Source of the DNA: Bolinopsis microptera
Lineage: Eukaryota > Ctenophora > Tentaculata > Lobata > Bolinopsidae
Assembly: GCF_026151205.1 (NCBI RefSeq)
Contig: NC_087078.1
Coordinates: forward strand, 2,543,675-2,607,674
Reading direction: 5' to 3'
Length of the DNA stretch: 64,000 bases
Under the pieces are notes generated by a model. That model was not told the origin of the DNA. It did no database searches and worked only from the letters and a program-made list of their open reading frames with translations. This document shows, in pieces, positions 23,801 through 34,563 of this stretch. Position 1 is the stretch's first letter. Every line of letters starts with the position of its first letter. The translations under genes were made by a program, and so were the position numbers.

Positions 23801-26800
23801 CCCTGTGAGAGTGTTCCAGAATCTGATATACTGATCAGCAGTGCCCCCTCCGCTAGCTAATAGCCCGTGTTGATGGGGGGACCATGCTATTGCTTTAACT
23901 GCTGCTACGTGATCAGAGTATCTGAGAGGGGGTTTGTTGTAAGATCAAGGAATAAGTACAAGTAAGACTGACTCGAGATTGATTTGATTGACACTAACTC
24001 TGTGGTCGTACAAGTAAGAGATTTATCATATATTATTGTGATATTGAAGCTTAAGAAGAATAAGGCGCACTCACTTTTGAACAGGGGACAAGCTGGATTG
24101 GTTCCAGACGAATAGCTTATTATCGTTACCACCACTCGCAAGATGTTGCCTGTCAGGAGACCACTTCAACCCACACACCTGCAGGGCACGACAGTTTAAA
24201 ATATGTTTAATATGTTTAATATGTGTAGCAATATTGTGAATCATATCCAGTTCAATTACTCGGTAAGTTCCATGTTTTCTAAGTCTTATAAAGTTAGTAT
24301 TTCGACCATGACTGTCAACAAAATGTCATTCCGACATGGTCATGGCTAAGGTCGTAATTTTGTAGCCATTTAACAAGATGGTTAGTGGTTACTCAGGTAC
24401 CAAACCCCTTGTGTGAAATATTGACCAGCAAAGTAAGAGCCATAAAGCCGGCCCTGGTAAGTGGTAACCATTTACTTTTAATGCGAAAAAGCAGTTTAGG
24501 ACATTCACCCTCATGCTTTATGAGTTTCCTCACCGTGTACACACGGTACTATACCTATTAGCTCACTAACTCTAAACAAGAGCTTTAGCCTTTAACTACA
24601 CAGAACTATTTTACTCCTATAAAATGCACTTAGTACTGAACTGATAATTACTCATTTAGAATTATATACCAGATACCTTATATTTATAATAATCATATTA
24701 TGATTGGCTTTTCTGGTGCAAGTTTGGTTCTACTTTAGCCTATATAAATTATAATGTACAGATTAATAATTTACCAAATTGCCTTATAACCTCTATCCCG
24801 AAAGTGGTAGTTGACTTCAGAGTGAAAGTGGTACTAAAATTCAAAGTAAGATTCACTGGCCAGAACTTTGATTATACGCGAATCAGTTTATGACATTTAA
24901 ATGTATTAGAGTTAAGCGGTACAGAGCATATAATATATAAAATAGGAGCTACCTTTCGGATACTTAAACGACTACCACTTCAGGTTTGGCAAGTGATAAT
25001 CAGAAAATTGTGGGTATTACACAATACTGAACTAGAAACACGCTCAGTGTCATCCTTGTCTAGTCAAACCTAATTTAAATCATATAAAAATGTCAACCAG
25101 CGAAGAGCATCATTGTAAGCATCATGAGGCGAGGAGACTTGCTCCCTCCGATATTTAAACTAGTTAATCACTGGGCAAGCCTTATCCACTGACTGTGATG
25201 CGGTCCAGACGGTATTTCTAGTACCACCGTACTACACACTGCCCTGCCCGATAAATACGAGATAGCTAGCAGGATTAATAAAAGGAGCTATAATTTGAGA
25301 ATGTAGGCTTTTACGCTCTGAAATATATTATAACGATAGACAGTTCTCCATCGTCAAATAACCTTACATTTAACATGTATTCTCAATAAAAGGATTTAAA
25401 ACTGATCCCGGAGTCAGGTAATGAGTCAGGTAATGAGTCAGGTAATAATTGTAAATCTCTAAATGTTGAACCCACCTCCTGTTTGTGTCCAGTAAGTTTC
25501 TTGAACTGGTGTGGAGGAGTCCTGATGTCTCGCTGGATGATGAACCTGTCTCTACTGCCACTACATAACAGATCCCCGTTCCAAGCGAGCGCGCCCGCGC
25601 GGGACTCGTGAGACTCGAATATTGCTGTTCGTTTCTGGGCCTGCCGGAGAGTTTGGGTAACTCAGTGATAACATAACAGTCATCATGTGAGTTATGTTAT
25701 AGTGTTATGTTATTAGGGTGTATCACAAGTTTGTTGAGACACATTACAATTACAAATACAAGGATAAACCAATCGGGTTTCAGCATCTGCCAATGATATT
25801 CTTGTATTTTCTGACACTTGTCGAAACTCGAAACAAACTTGCGCCACCTTGTATGATATGCTTGTCTGTACATGTGGAATGCTTGCTAACTAAATTTATT
25901 TAAAGGTATTATCAATCATGCTTGAGCCCTTTTATTTGAGCCAGGGAAAAATAAACAAAGTAAATTTGTTTATCGTATCGGATGTGGGCGTGTGTTAGCG
26001 TGCATCATAACCAGCATCTTACCTCGGTGTGATAAGCGAGCAAGACAATCTAAAAATGCTCAAATCAAGCACAAAAATTCAGAATGACAAGCAACAAAAA
26101 TTTGCGGGAGTACTGAGATTTTTCACTGTCCCGGAGATGGATACATGTTATGACAAAGATCTAGTGCAATACTTATACTGTTTAAATAAATAATAAAGTT
26201 TAAAAATATACAGTACAAGGAATGCTGTCAATAATAACAGTGGCAATCAGGATTAAATGCAAATCTAAATTTACTTAGATATCCAATAATAGAATAAGGA
26301 CATACAAAATCATTAAATAAAGACGCTAAAACTACTATAATACTGATATCTGGATAATATCCGGTTGGAAGAGACAAGGACAAATGAAACAAGGAAGTTA
26401 GGAGTAAGGGCAAATTTTCGGCGTCAACGCCATCTTCAGGCTAAAATTGGTATAAATGTTAGTATATAATTATAAATGCTTCTATACTAGTTAAAATGCT
26501 AAATTGAAATTACACACACTGAATACAGGTTACATCAATGTAACCTTGATGTAACCTGTATTCAGTGTGTGTAATTTCAATTTAGCATTTTAACTAGTAT
26601 AGAAGCATTTATAATTATATACTAACATTTATACCAATTTTAGCCTGAAGATGGCGTTGACGCCGAAAATTTGCCCTTACTCCTAACTTCCTTGTTTCAT
26701 TTGTCCTTGTCTCTTCCAACCGGATATTATCCAGATATCAGTATTTCAATCATGAGACTAATAAACAGCGAACTATTCCGTTATTTGATAAACTACTATA

Positions 26801-28122
26801 ATATAGTAAGTATATTAATAATTACTGCCAGGTACCTGAGTATCCCAGAGTTGTACACAGCCCCTGTTAGTTCCCACGGCTAGAATGTTGCTGCTCCTAT
26901 CTGACCATCCTACACTGGTTACTGTATCTCCTTCACATGACAAATCACACAGTCTTGTTACCTGAGATTTAGGATATTAGAGCAAATCTGCAACAATTGT
27001 ACAATTAGATACAATTATCGTTGTATTGTATCTTAGAAATCAAAAAGACTGTATTCGTAGTTATTAGCAGTGATGAGAACATATTAAGAAAAACTTAAAG
27101 CAAGTTTCTAGACTAATTGTGGCTACTAACCTGGCTAGTACAGGCACTCCATAGGTAAACACTAGCACTGAGTCCCACTGTTAACACGTTAGAGTAGCTC
27201 CAGTCAACAAGGTTCAGATAGAAATCATCCTGCAGTTCTGGTGCATCTAGCACTTTGTAGGGCAATCTGGGAATCTTGCGCAGGGACTTCTTGGGTGAGG
27301 TCAACAGCTTCTGACTTTTTCTGCTGACAGGGGAGAGTGAGTAGCCATGGTCCTGAGGCTCCCTGCTGGGGGACTGATAGTGGAACAGTCTCCTCTTGTG
27401 GGGTGTGCGCTGCAGACCACCATCCTCACTGCTCAACCTTATGTCGTCTATATCTGCTCCCAATAACTCGTTCTGTGAAATAACATAGTAAGCATACAAT
27501 ATGATCTCATTGGGCGCCAGGATTTTATGAAAGGCTGTTAAAGTAATGTTAATGTCTAACTTGGAAGCTGTATAATATCTCACAAAACTAAAAGAAAGTA
27601 CCTGTAACAAGCATCTGTATGTGTGCTGTTCACGTCCCTCGTCTCCGTTCTCACTTTGAGTCTCTGGTGTCAGGGAGAAGGAGTTTTCCCATTTCGCTCC
27701 ATTTCGTGTGGGGATAAATCTGTCGCAGCTTTTCTCCTTACTTGGTGATCCAGTGCCACCCTGATGGTTGTGGAAAATTGTAAGTTAAGATATGTTATTT
27801 GAATATGAAACAGTCTGAGTAAGGTCTGCATTTAAAACATAATATACTTAGATTCCTAATTGAATGAGCACAGTTACCTCATAGCAATTAAGGAAAAAAT
27901 GTTTCACTTCAACTCCGAATCAACGAAGCTCAGTAACAATAACAAATAAGCAATTTGAAATGCAATATGAAGTTTTCATATACTTACAGCAAGAGAATGT
28001 CTCAGGTGGGGTGAATAATAACCGTTTCCTTTGTTTTTCCGGTTTTTGGTTGGTGTTTGAGGCTCTGGTGTGCTCGCTGTTTTGCACTCTGTGTGAATTG
28101 GGCTAGTTGCCCCACTCTCCAT
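17854..28122 (-). CDS. FZR1: Fizzy-related / Cdh1, WD40 co-activator of the anaphase-promoting complex
   Basis: Activator subunit that brings substrates to APC/C in late mitosis and G1. Nine exons, read on the minus strand: 27988-28122 (ATG), 27602-27760, 27131-27472, 26836-26961, 25476-25640, 24075-24178, 23768-23921, 20340-20441, 17854-18030 (TGA). All phases agree and give 487 residues, close to the ~495 of animal Cdh1. The C-box DRFIPTR lies in exon 2. Exon 3 carries [11 protein letters not shown] and [18 protein letters not shown]. Seven WD repeats follow, with [36 protein letters not shown] and [19 protein letters not shown]. The protein ends in the Ile-Arg tail that binds TPR subunits. 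Identity to Cdh1 rather than Cdc20 rests on the exon 3 and exon 9 phrases. Introns 7 (3.3 kb) and 8 (2.3 kb) are long. Confidence 0.95.
18549..19322. repeat. Direct duplication of a ~285-bp segment
   Basis: 18549-18834 recurs at 19040-19322, an offset of 491 bases, with only a few differences. Both copies start at gtgtgtagcaacatattc and end in aaggtataattc. Between them lies a 17-base doublet (cgacatctgtccgacag). All of it is within intron 8 of FZR1. No coding content recognised. Confidence 0.85.
20211..20328. repeat. Three tandem ~42-bp units next to an FZR1 splice donor
   Basis: Units of aaagaaacccacagagaac plus aaacaaacacacgtgacttgttt, almost identical. They begin just downstream of the donor of FZR1 exon 8, whose low end is 20340. 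Each complete unit carries a CACGTG. Confidence 0.85.
20442..23767. other. FZR1 intron 7, no gene seen
   Basis: A 3.3-kb intron. The ORFs in it are short and read as noise. No transposon ends or RNA genes noticed. Confidence 0.5.
26339..26745. repeat. Perfect 200-bp-arm palindrome with a 7-base loop
   Basis: Left arm 26339-26538 and right arm 26546-26745 are exact reverse complements by eye; the spacer is tgtaacc. It lies in intron 4 of FZR1. The arms contain gatggcgttgacgcc. Transcribed, it would fold into a 200-bp double-stranded hairpin. It may be the tail of a transposon joined head to head; no flanking target duplication was found. Confidence 0.95.
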
Positions 28123-28404
28123 TTCTCGACAGCAATCAATTACACATTGTTGCCATGGTGAGTGTCATCTTCAATAATAAATGGTGGGTAAACTGGTAAG
28201 GAAGAACAAGTAAAAACTATATGTAAAAACTATACGTAATTATATTCAGCCATTTTTGGAGAATCATGTGCAAATTGGAATGGCAAATAAAAACAAGTTC
28301 CATCATTGATCATGGGAAATAGAAACAACACTGACTGAAAAGATTTACCTTCCAAAACCTACTTTACTTTGAAAACTTTTTAGCATTGTGATTTGCTTAT
28401 TTTA

Positions 28405-28520
28405 AACTTATACTTATTTTTAACTTATACTAATTTTTAACTTCTACTATTTTTAACTTCTACTTATTTTTAACTTCTACTTAATTTAACTTATACTTAT
28501 TTTTAACTTATACTGCTAGA
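28405..28520. repeat. ~17-bp AT-rich tandem repeat
   Basis: About seven units of tttttaacttatactta with small changes, upstream of FZR1. The rest of 28123-29120 shows nothing recognisable. Confidence 0.8.
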
Positions 28521-29123
28521 TGCAACAGGCCATTCTCACAGAAATGTTGGCATAACTCAACAATAACAGTTCTAAATAAATACAATACAAAGAAGTGTCC
28601 AAAACGGGACTAATTTTTGGCTAATCACATGAAGCTTAAGGTTAAATAGGTTACATTGGGAATATTCAGTGTGGATCGTAAATTTAGATGTATTCAGAAT
28701 CACAAGAAATGAAAGGAGGTGAAAGCAGTTTTTGCCTCACCCATGTCGATAATTAGCATTATAAAATATATAGACTGAAGTTGCAGATAACAGAGTAACT
28801 CTTCTACACGTAACTTGAAAGTAACATGACCTGAAGACAAATCTAAGTTTGAAGTACAACCATGATTATCAAATTGTTAAAACTACACAGTGAAAAATTA
28901 CATAATTATACCAATTCAAGTATTGTGGAACTAAGTTATACGTGTCACTACTTTACTAGAACCTTAAATCCACAATTGCCAATGAATAAGAATGTTTTGA
29001 AGGAAATAACGATTTTTAGATAAGAACAATGCAAACGGATAATAATCAAACCTTCAGGTAGAAAATATTTCAGAAACTTTTGTATTTGAAAATATTCGAA
29101 AAGCTACACTGCAAAGTGAATAC

Positions 29124-29196
29124 CTTGGACTCTTCGACGGTCATTGTGCATAGGAACAAGTATGTAACGAGTATCACCCGTTAAAGTCAAAACTGC
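29124..29196 (-). repeat. Solo end of the TTAACGGGTGATAC repeat family
   Basis: Read on the minus strand from 29196, this begins TTAAcgggtgatactcgt and goes on to gaccgtcgaagagtccaa, the same terminal module as at 29697, 31303 and 32158. No partner end was found to its left. Confidence 0.55.
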
Positions 29197-29696
29197 ACCG
29201 AGTGTGTTAGTACGTATTGGCAACAGAAGCCAATTTATACTATGTCTCCTTAACTTGAATTGGAGCCAGCTTGAATTATACCCGGCTTAAATTGAACCTG
29301 GGTCCCTTACAAAGTACACATGATTTTACACTGCACAGCAAGAAGATCAGAGATAATTTTAACAAATTAAGAATTAAATGTTAAAACTGAACCAGTGTGG
29401 CCGACTATGAAATTTCATTAACAATTAAGATGCTTGTACGGCTTCGCATACACCTCTCCACCGTCTCCTATTCGATGATATGAGTTGATGTGCTACATAC
29501 AGCGTCTGACAATAAGATATTTGATTAGAGTTGAGAAAATCGATCTATTCAATTGTTATCCAACTTAATCATTTAAATAAAAGTATGGCCAGGTTATATC
29601 TCCACCGAATGCACACTTCTCAATCATCAATTAAATTGCGCAAATTGTGGTAACTTCTTTTAAACTTCATGATATGATCAAATCAAATTCAAAATT

Positions 29697-31303
29697 TAAC
29701 GGGTGATACTCATAAAATATTTGTTTCAAATATTATTTCGAGACCGTCGACGAGTCCAACTCGGTCCGCGTCTTGGTAGGTTTTGTAGCGCGATCTGTCC
29801 ATTGTTAATTGACGATGTCAATTCTTCGCAGCTCGGCGAGGCCCAGTAGCGCATTTCGCCGATCTAACGGTTGCGAGAAGCATAATTGAGTGCGCGGCGC
29901 GGCCCAGTAACGCATCGCACTACAAGTTTATTGTTAATGGACTAGCCTAGAATTTGCCTCGGGCTAACATTTCGAGAAGAAAGCGGCGCACGCTACTACA
30001 TACTACGAAGAAATTTAGACGAGTAACATCATCTAAGCGCGATGCACTATATACTGGGCCGCACCGTGCATCTTCTCGCAACTATTTCTTCGGTTGATCG
30101 GCAAAATGCACCACTTGGCCTCGCCGAGCTGTATGTGAAGGATTGACATCGTGAATCAAGGTAGGTTATAAACCTACAAGATCAAATATTTCGCAATGTA
30201 TTTGTCATGTAGTTGCTCTATCCAGATAAGAGCCCTTGCGCTTGCAGTGGGACTTGGCAGTGGCTTGTGAAACAAGCGCACCCGCATGCCGCAGCGGCGC
30301 GAAAACACATGGTTCTATAAGCAAATATGTGTAGCGTGATGCGTTACCGTGTTTTTTATGGACACAAGGTATAAGCATTTGCTGAAACCCTAACCCTAAC
30401 GAAGAATTGAACCGACTTCCTTATACGGGTCATATCACGTGATCGCCAGGGCACAAGGGAGCATTTTAACTTTATGTCATAAGGGGTGATTCGGAATCAT
30501 GTCAGCGTCCGAAAATATATCTGATATCGTTTCAACATTCAAGTTGGTTTTTACCTGGGGAGTTCACATAGCCATGTGTCTACGCGTACTGCGTGACGCG
30601 CTTGTTTCGGCGGTCGCGCGCTACTGCAAGCGAGAGGGCTCTGGTTAGAGCAACCTGGGGAGCTCAGCTGCTATTATATTATTATTTATGTTCATAAACA
30701 TGATAGAGATCATAATCATAAATGTATAGAGATCATCTTTATTCCGCCGAATAGAGATTCGGTGGAATGACAGGCTGAGCGTTTAGTTGACATACGTTGC
30801 ATGTGAATGCCACTTTTCGCGCAAGAAGCTGAGCGCCGCCCAGTAAATTGGTTCCAACTGTCGGGGGGCCCGAGTTGCGAGTGTAAAGTAATTTATTAAC
30901 ACACTTGAAGAATTTGCAAAATTAAAGTCCTAGTTGCGCACTTTTAGTTTTATTTCGTTCAAAATTAGACTATTTGGAATATAAATCTAAATGTACATAT
31001 GACATGGTCTATCTACAATCTATCATAATAGATTTGCATTTTATCAAAATGACCCGCCGAGTGCGCGGCTCCCCTGTAGCGTAGAAAAGCTCTACAGGGG
31101 TAGTGAAACGACCGTGGGGGTCACGACGTGATACAACATTTTACAAGGCCAGGTCTATCAATCTACAAATCCAAAATTTTGCTTTTGGGGAGCTAACGTT
31201 ATTTTAACATTTCGCTAAAAACTTGACACACGTGTTTTAGGTTTATAACCTACCAGGACGCGCGCCGAGTTGGATTAAATATTTTACGAGTATCACCCGT
31301 TAA
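29697..31303. mobile_element. TTAA-bounded element with terminal inverted repeats
   Basis: The left end TTAAcgggtgatactcataaaat (29697) is matched inverted by attttacgagtatcacccgTTAA ending at 31303. TTAA on both sides fits a piggyBac-type target duplication. The ends go on with gaccgtcgacgagtccaactcgg and cgcgtcctggtaggtt; the right end lacks part of this. The interior (1.6 kb) codes for nothing I can see. It is rich in GC hairpins and in modules such as ggaatgacaggctgagcg and gcccagtaacgcat, which recur elsewhere in the window. Non-autonomous, or a composite of several insertions. Confidence 0.55.
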
Positions 31304-32060
31304 CACACGTGACACGCTGTGTACCCCTTTTAGTGCTGCTCGGCTATATAAAAGGCCGCTAAAATCTTTTCTAATTTTTTCTAAAAGAAAAGTCTTTCCT
31401 AAAATCTTTTCTAAGAAAACATAAATAGGTATTCTTAGGGGGTGCACCATAAAAATAAACTTGCTCGGATTTTAAAATTTTTTGTACCATTGTTTTCTAG
31501 AGACTGTGAGAATTTTCACAATACTAAATTTGAAATTTGTCATACCTTTTTTGGAAAGATCAGTGAGTTTCGCCTAGGTGCCATATTTGATGGTGCGCGG
31601 CTTTTGGAGCAAAATTAGCTGTAAAACTCGCGTAATTTGACCAAATTTGACCAAATTCGTTGATTTTTGTCGTATTATTTGGATATATCTTCAGTTCCTT
31701 GAATGAGATCATTCTGAAAATTGGCGAAGACCTTCCAATAGGGCTTTCACAACTGTCCGAAAAATTTGGTGGATATCGGAGTTGATATAGTGATCAAAAT
31801 GGAGCAAAATACGCTGCTTTTAGCTGTAACATAATGTCTGATGGTTGGATATGCTTTAAACTTTTCGGACACTTTCCTTGTAAGTCTATGAGTAAGCTTA
31901 CCAACTTTTGTTGCAATCGGAGGTCGGGAAGGATACTTAATATCTATTTGTTTGAAGAAAATTGTGCTGGCCGAAATTAGCGCTAAAAAACCATCCTACA
32001 GTCGGCACGCGCGGCTCACTGTCGATGGCGCACCACCTAGTATTCTCAATAAATGTAATA

Positions 32061-32430
32061 GATTTGTAGTGTTGTAATTAGTTTAAACTATGATAACTCT
32101 GTTTGATTTGTAGTGTTGTAATTAGTTTAAAACTATGATAACTCTGTCTGGTTTGTATTAACGGTTGATACTCGTAAAATATCTGTTCCATATATCAGGA
32201 CCGTCGACGAGTCCAACTCGGCGCGCGTCCTGGTAGGTTGTAAACCTACAAGATTTGTAGTGTTGTAATTAGTTTAAAACTATGATAACTCTGTCAGTCT
32301 GTCTGATTTGTAGTGTTGTAATTAGTTTAAAACTATGATAACTCTGTCTGATTTGTAGTGTTGTAATTAGTTTAAAACTATGATAACTCTGTCTGATTTG
32401 TAGTGTTGTAATTAGTTCAAAACTATGATT
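32061..32430. repeat. ~46-bp tandem repeat, invaded by two elements
   Basis: About six units of gatttgtagtgttgtaatta plus gtttaaaactatgataactctgtct. A 94-base copy of the TTAACGG end module (32158-32251) interrupts the array, and the foldback element at 32437 cuts its last unit. A remnant of the unit reappears at about 33910. Confidence 0.85.
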
Positions 32431-32436
32431 AATTAA

Positions 32437-33835
32437 GGGGAGATACACCAAAAACGTTTTTGCTCCGAACATCGATTTTATTTTATATTATGGTTAAATA
32501 GACAAAAAGAATAAGATTGCACACCTTCAAAATTTTCTAAAAATATTCCCTCATCGAGAAAAAAAATATTTGTCTTTTTCGAAAATTTTTAAAATTTGGA
32601 GAAGTCTGTCACTGTAATACCGATAACTCGGCCATTTTAAAAGTTTTTGGCTGATTTTTTACTGAACATTACTTACACTCCGTACAAGACAACCCATTAA
32701 AGAATTATATAATTGAACAATAAATGACCAAGTTACAGACCAAACAAGGTGAAAAAAGAAAAATTGGGATTTTTGCCTACCACCAAAGTTGTACATTTTA
32801 CAACTCGCCCAGGTCATCGGATATCGCTTCAAAAATTTTTGTGAGTGTAGCTGATGATCATATCAAACTTTTTGGAACAGGATTTCTCTCAGTTTTGAGT
32901 TTTAAGGTATGAAATGTGGCCTAAACGACTTAGTAAAATTCATCGTAAAAAAGGGCCAAACATGGCAGATTTAAGGCTTAAAATGCCTATAACTCAAAAA
33001 GTATCAGTTTTTTTGTAATAATTTTTACAGAATCGTAATCAGCTTGAGAAGACGAATCTTTTAGTACCAAATTTATAATGGTTAAAGACACAAAATTTGT
33101 AAAAAAATGTGTACAATTTGTACAAAATTTATACAAGGGGGGACCCTTGTGTTCGAGCTGGAAAATTATTTAAGACAATTTGTCTTCTAAAATCACCTAT
33201 TTGGTACTAAAAGATTCGTCTTCTCAAGCTGATTACGATTCTGTAAAAATTATTACAAAAAAACTGATACTTTTTGAGTTATAGGCATTTTAAGCCTTAA
33301 ATCTGCCATGTTTGGCCCTTTTTTACGATGAATTTTACTAAGTCGTTTAGGCCACATTTCATACCTTAAAACTCAAAACTGAGAGAAATCCTGTTCCAAA
33401 AAGTTTGATATGATCATCAGCTACACTCACAAAAATTTTTGAAGCGATATCCGATGACCTGGGCGAGTGGTAAAATGTACAACTTTGGTGGTAGGCAAAA
33501 ATCCCAATTTTTCTTTTTTCACCTTGTTTGGTCTGTAACTTGGTCATTTATTGTTCAATTATATAATTCTTTAATGGGTTGTCTTGTACGGAGTGTAAGT
33601 AATGTTCAGTAAAAAATCAGCCAAAAAACTTTTAAAATGGCCGAGTTATCGGTATAACAGTGACAGACTTCTCCAAATTTTAAAAATTTTCGAAAAAGAA
33701 AAATATTATTTTTCTCGATGAGGGAATATTTTTAGAAAATTTTGAAGGTGTGCAATCTTATTCTTTTTGTCTATTTAACCATAATATAAAATAAAATCGA
33801 TGTTCGAAGCAAAAACGTTTTTGGTGTATCTCCCC
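32437..33835. mobile_element. Foldback element with ~640-bp inverted arms, TTAA-flanked
   Basis: The left arm (to 33072) and right arm (from 33199) are reverse complements with only a handful of mismatches; the spacer is about 126 bases. The outer ends read TTAA-ggggagatacaccaaaaac and its inverse, so TTAA stands at 32433-32436 and 33836-33839, as in piggyBac-type insertions. The same 62-codon ORF appears in mirror image in both arms, but it looks like a by-product and matches nothing I know. Sharp ends and high arm identity suggest a recent event. No transposase, so non-autonomous. Confidence 0.85.
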
Positions 33836-34347
33836 TTAATGAGGATCAACGTGTTAATCATATATTCCTCCAAAGAGTCAATATTGAATTAGAATTAAAC
33901 TAATTATATTAGTTTAAAACTATGATAACTCCCTCTGATTTCGCAACTTCTAGAGTTTGAAGGAGCTTGTGTGTGAACTGAATCGGGTCTTAAACTTAAA
34001 GGTGTTTTCAGTTAGCTCGATGTAAGAACACAAATAAAATTCTGGAATTAATGCAATGTTTCCTTTTGAATCACAAATATTATAAACTTTCTGTCACAGC
34101 AAGACTGCAATCCACAATAGCAACTCCAAACAGAACCCTCTTTAAGTCAACAATTTAAAACTCATCCGAACTAACGTCTAGCATTTTGGTGTGTGCAAAA
34201 CCTTTCGGGCCCGCGCATTCCTTACTCGGTTAGTTGTTTGTCCTTCCACGCAGCACTATCCGCAATCCGATTAGCAGTCAAAGATACAAATTCATGCATC
34301 AAATCGACATTTTCTTTATCGTTATGTTTATATTTAAGTGAATTGTA

Positions 34348-34391
34348 CCTAAGAGTATACCCAGTATCAAAATGCTGGGTATACTCTTAGG
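34348..34391. repeat. Perfect 17-bp hairpin
   Basis: CCTAAGAGTATACCCAG at 34348-34364 and its exact reverse complement at 34375-34391, with a 10-base loop. It is intergenic, about 170 bases past the zinc-finger stop. Function unknown. Confidence 0.8.
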
Positions 34392-34563
34392 CAAATCGTT
34401 CAGCTTAATTTTTATGTTTTTACATTGGGGGCAGTGTGTAAAACTGCTGATAGTTTATTTTATCGTTTGTAATTCCCTCTCAGATTAATAACTATAAGAT
34501 GAATGTAATTCCAAGGGGGACTCCATTATAAGCGAATAAGTAGCAGACTATGCCATTAGATTT

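Noticed and set aside
26455-26470. Hammerhead-ribozyme-like core in the palindrome arms (ctgaaga, ggcgttgacgcc, gaaa)
   Set aside because: CUGANGA and GAAA flank a small stem, but the stem II closure is wrong and no stem I or stem III with a UH cleavage site could be found on either side.
30386-30400. Telomere-like ccctaaccctaac, and ttagggtt near 51615
   Set aside because: Only two units each, and they sit in dispersed repeats; not a telomere array.
32724-33547. Two 62-residue ORFs of nearly the same sequence on opposite strands
   Set aside because: They are mirror copies in the arms of the foldback element, not independent genes; no protein family is recognised.
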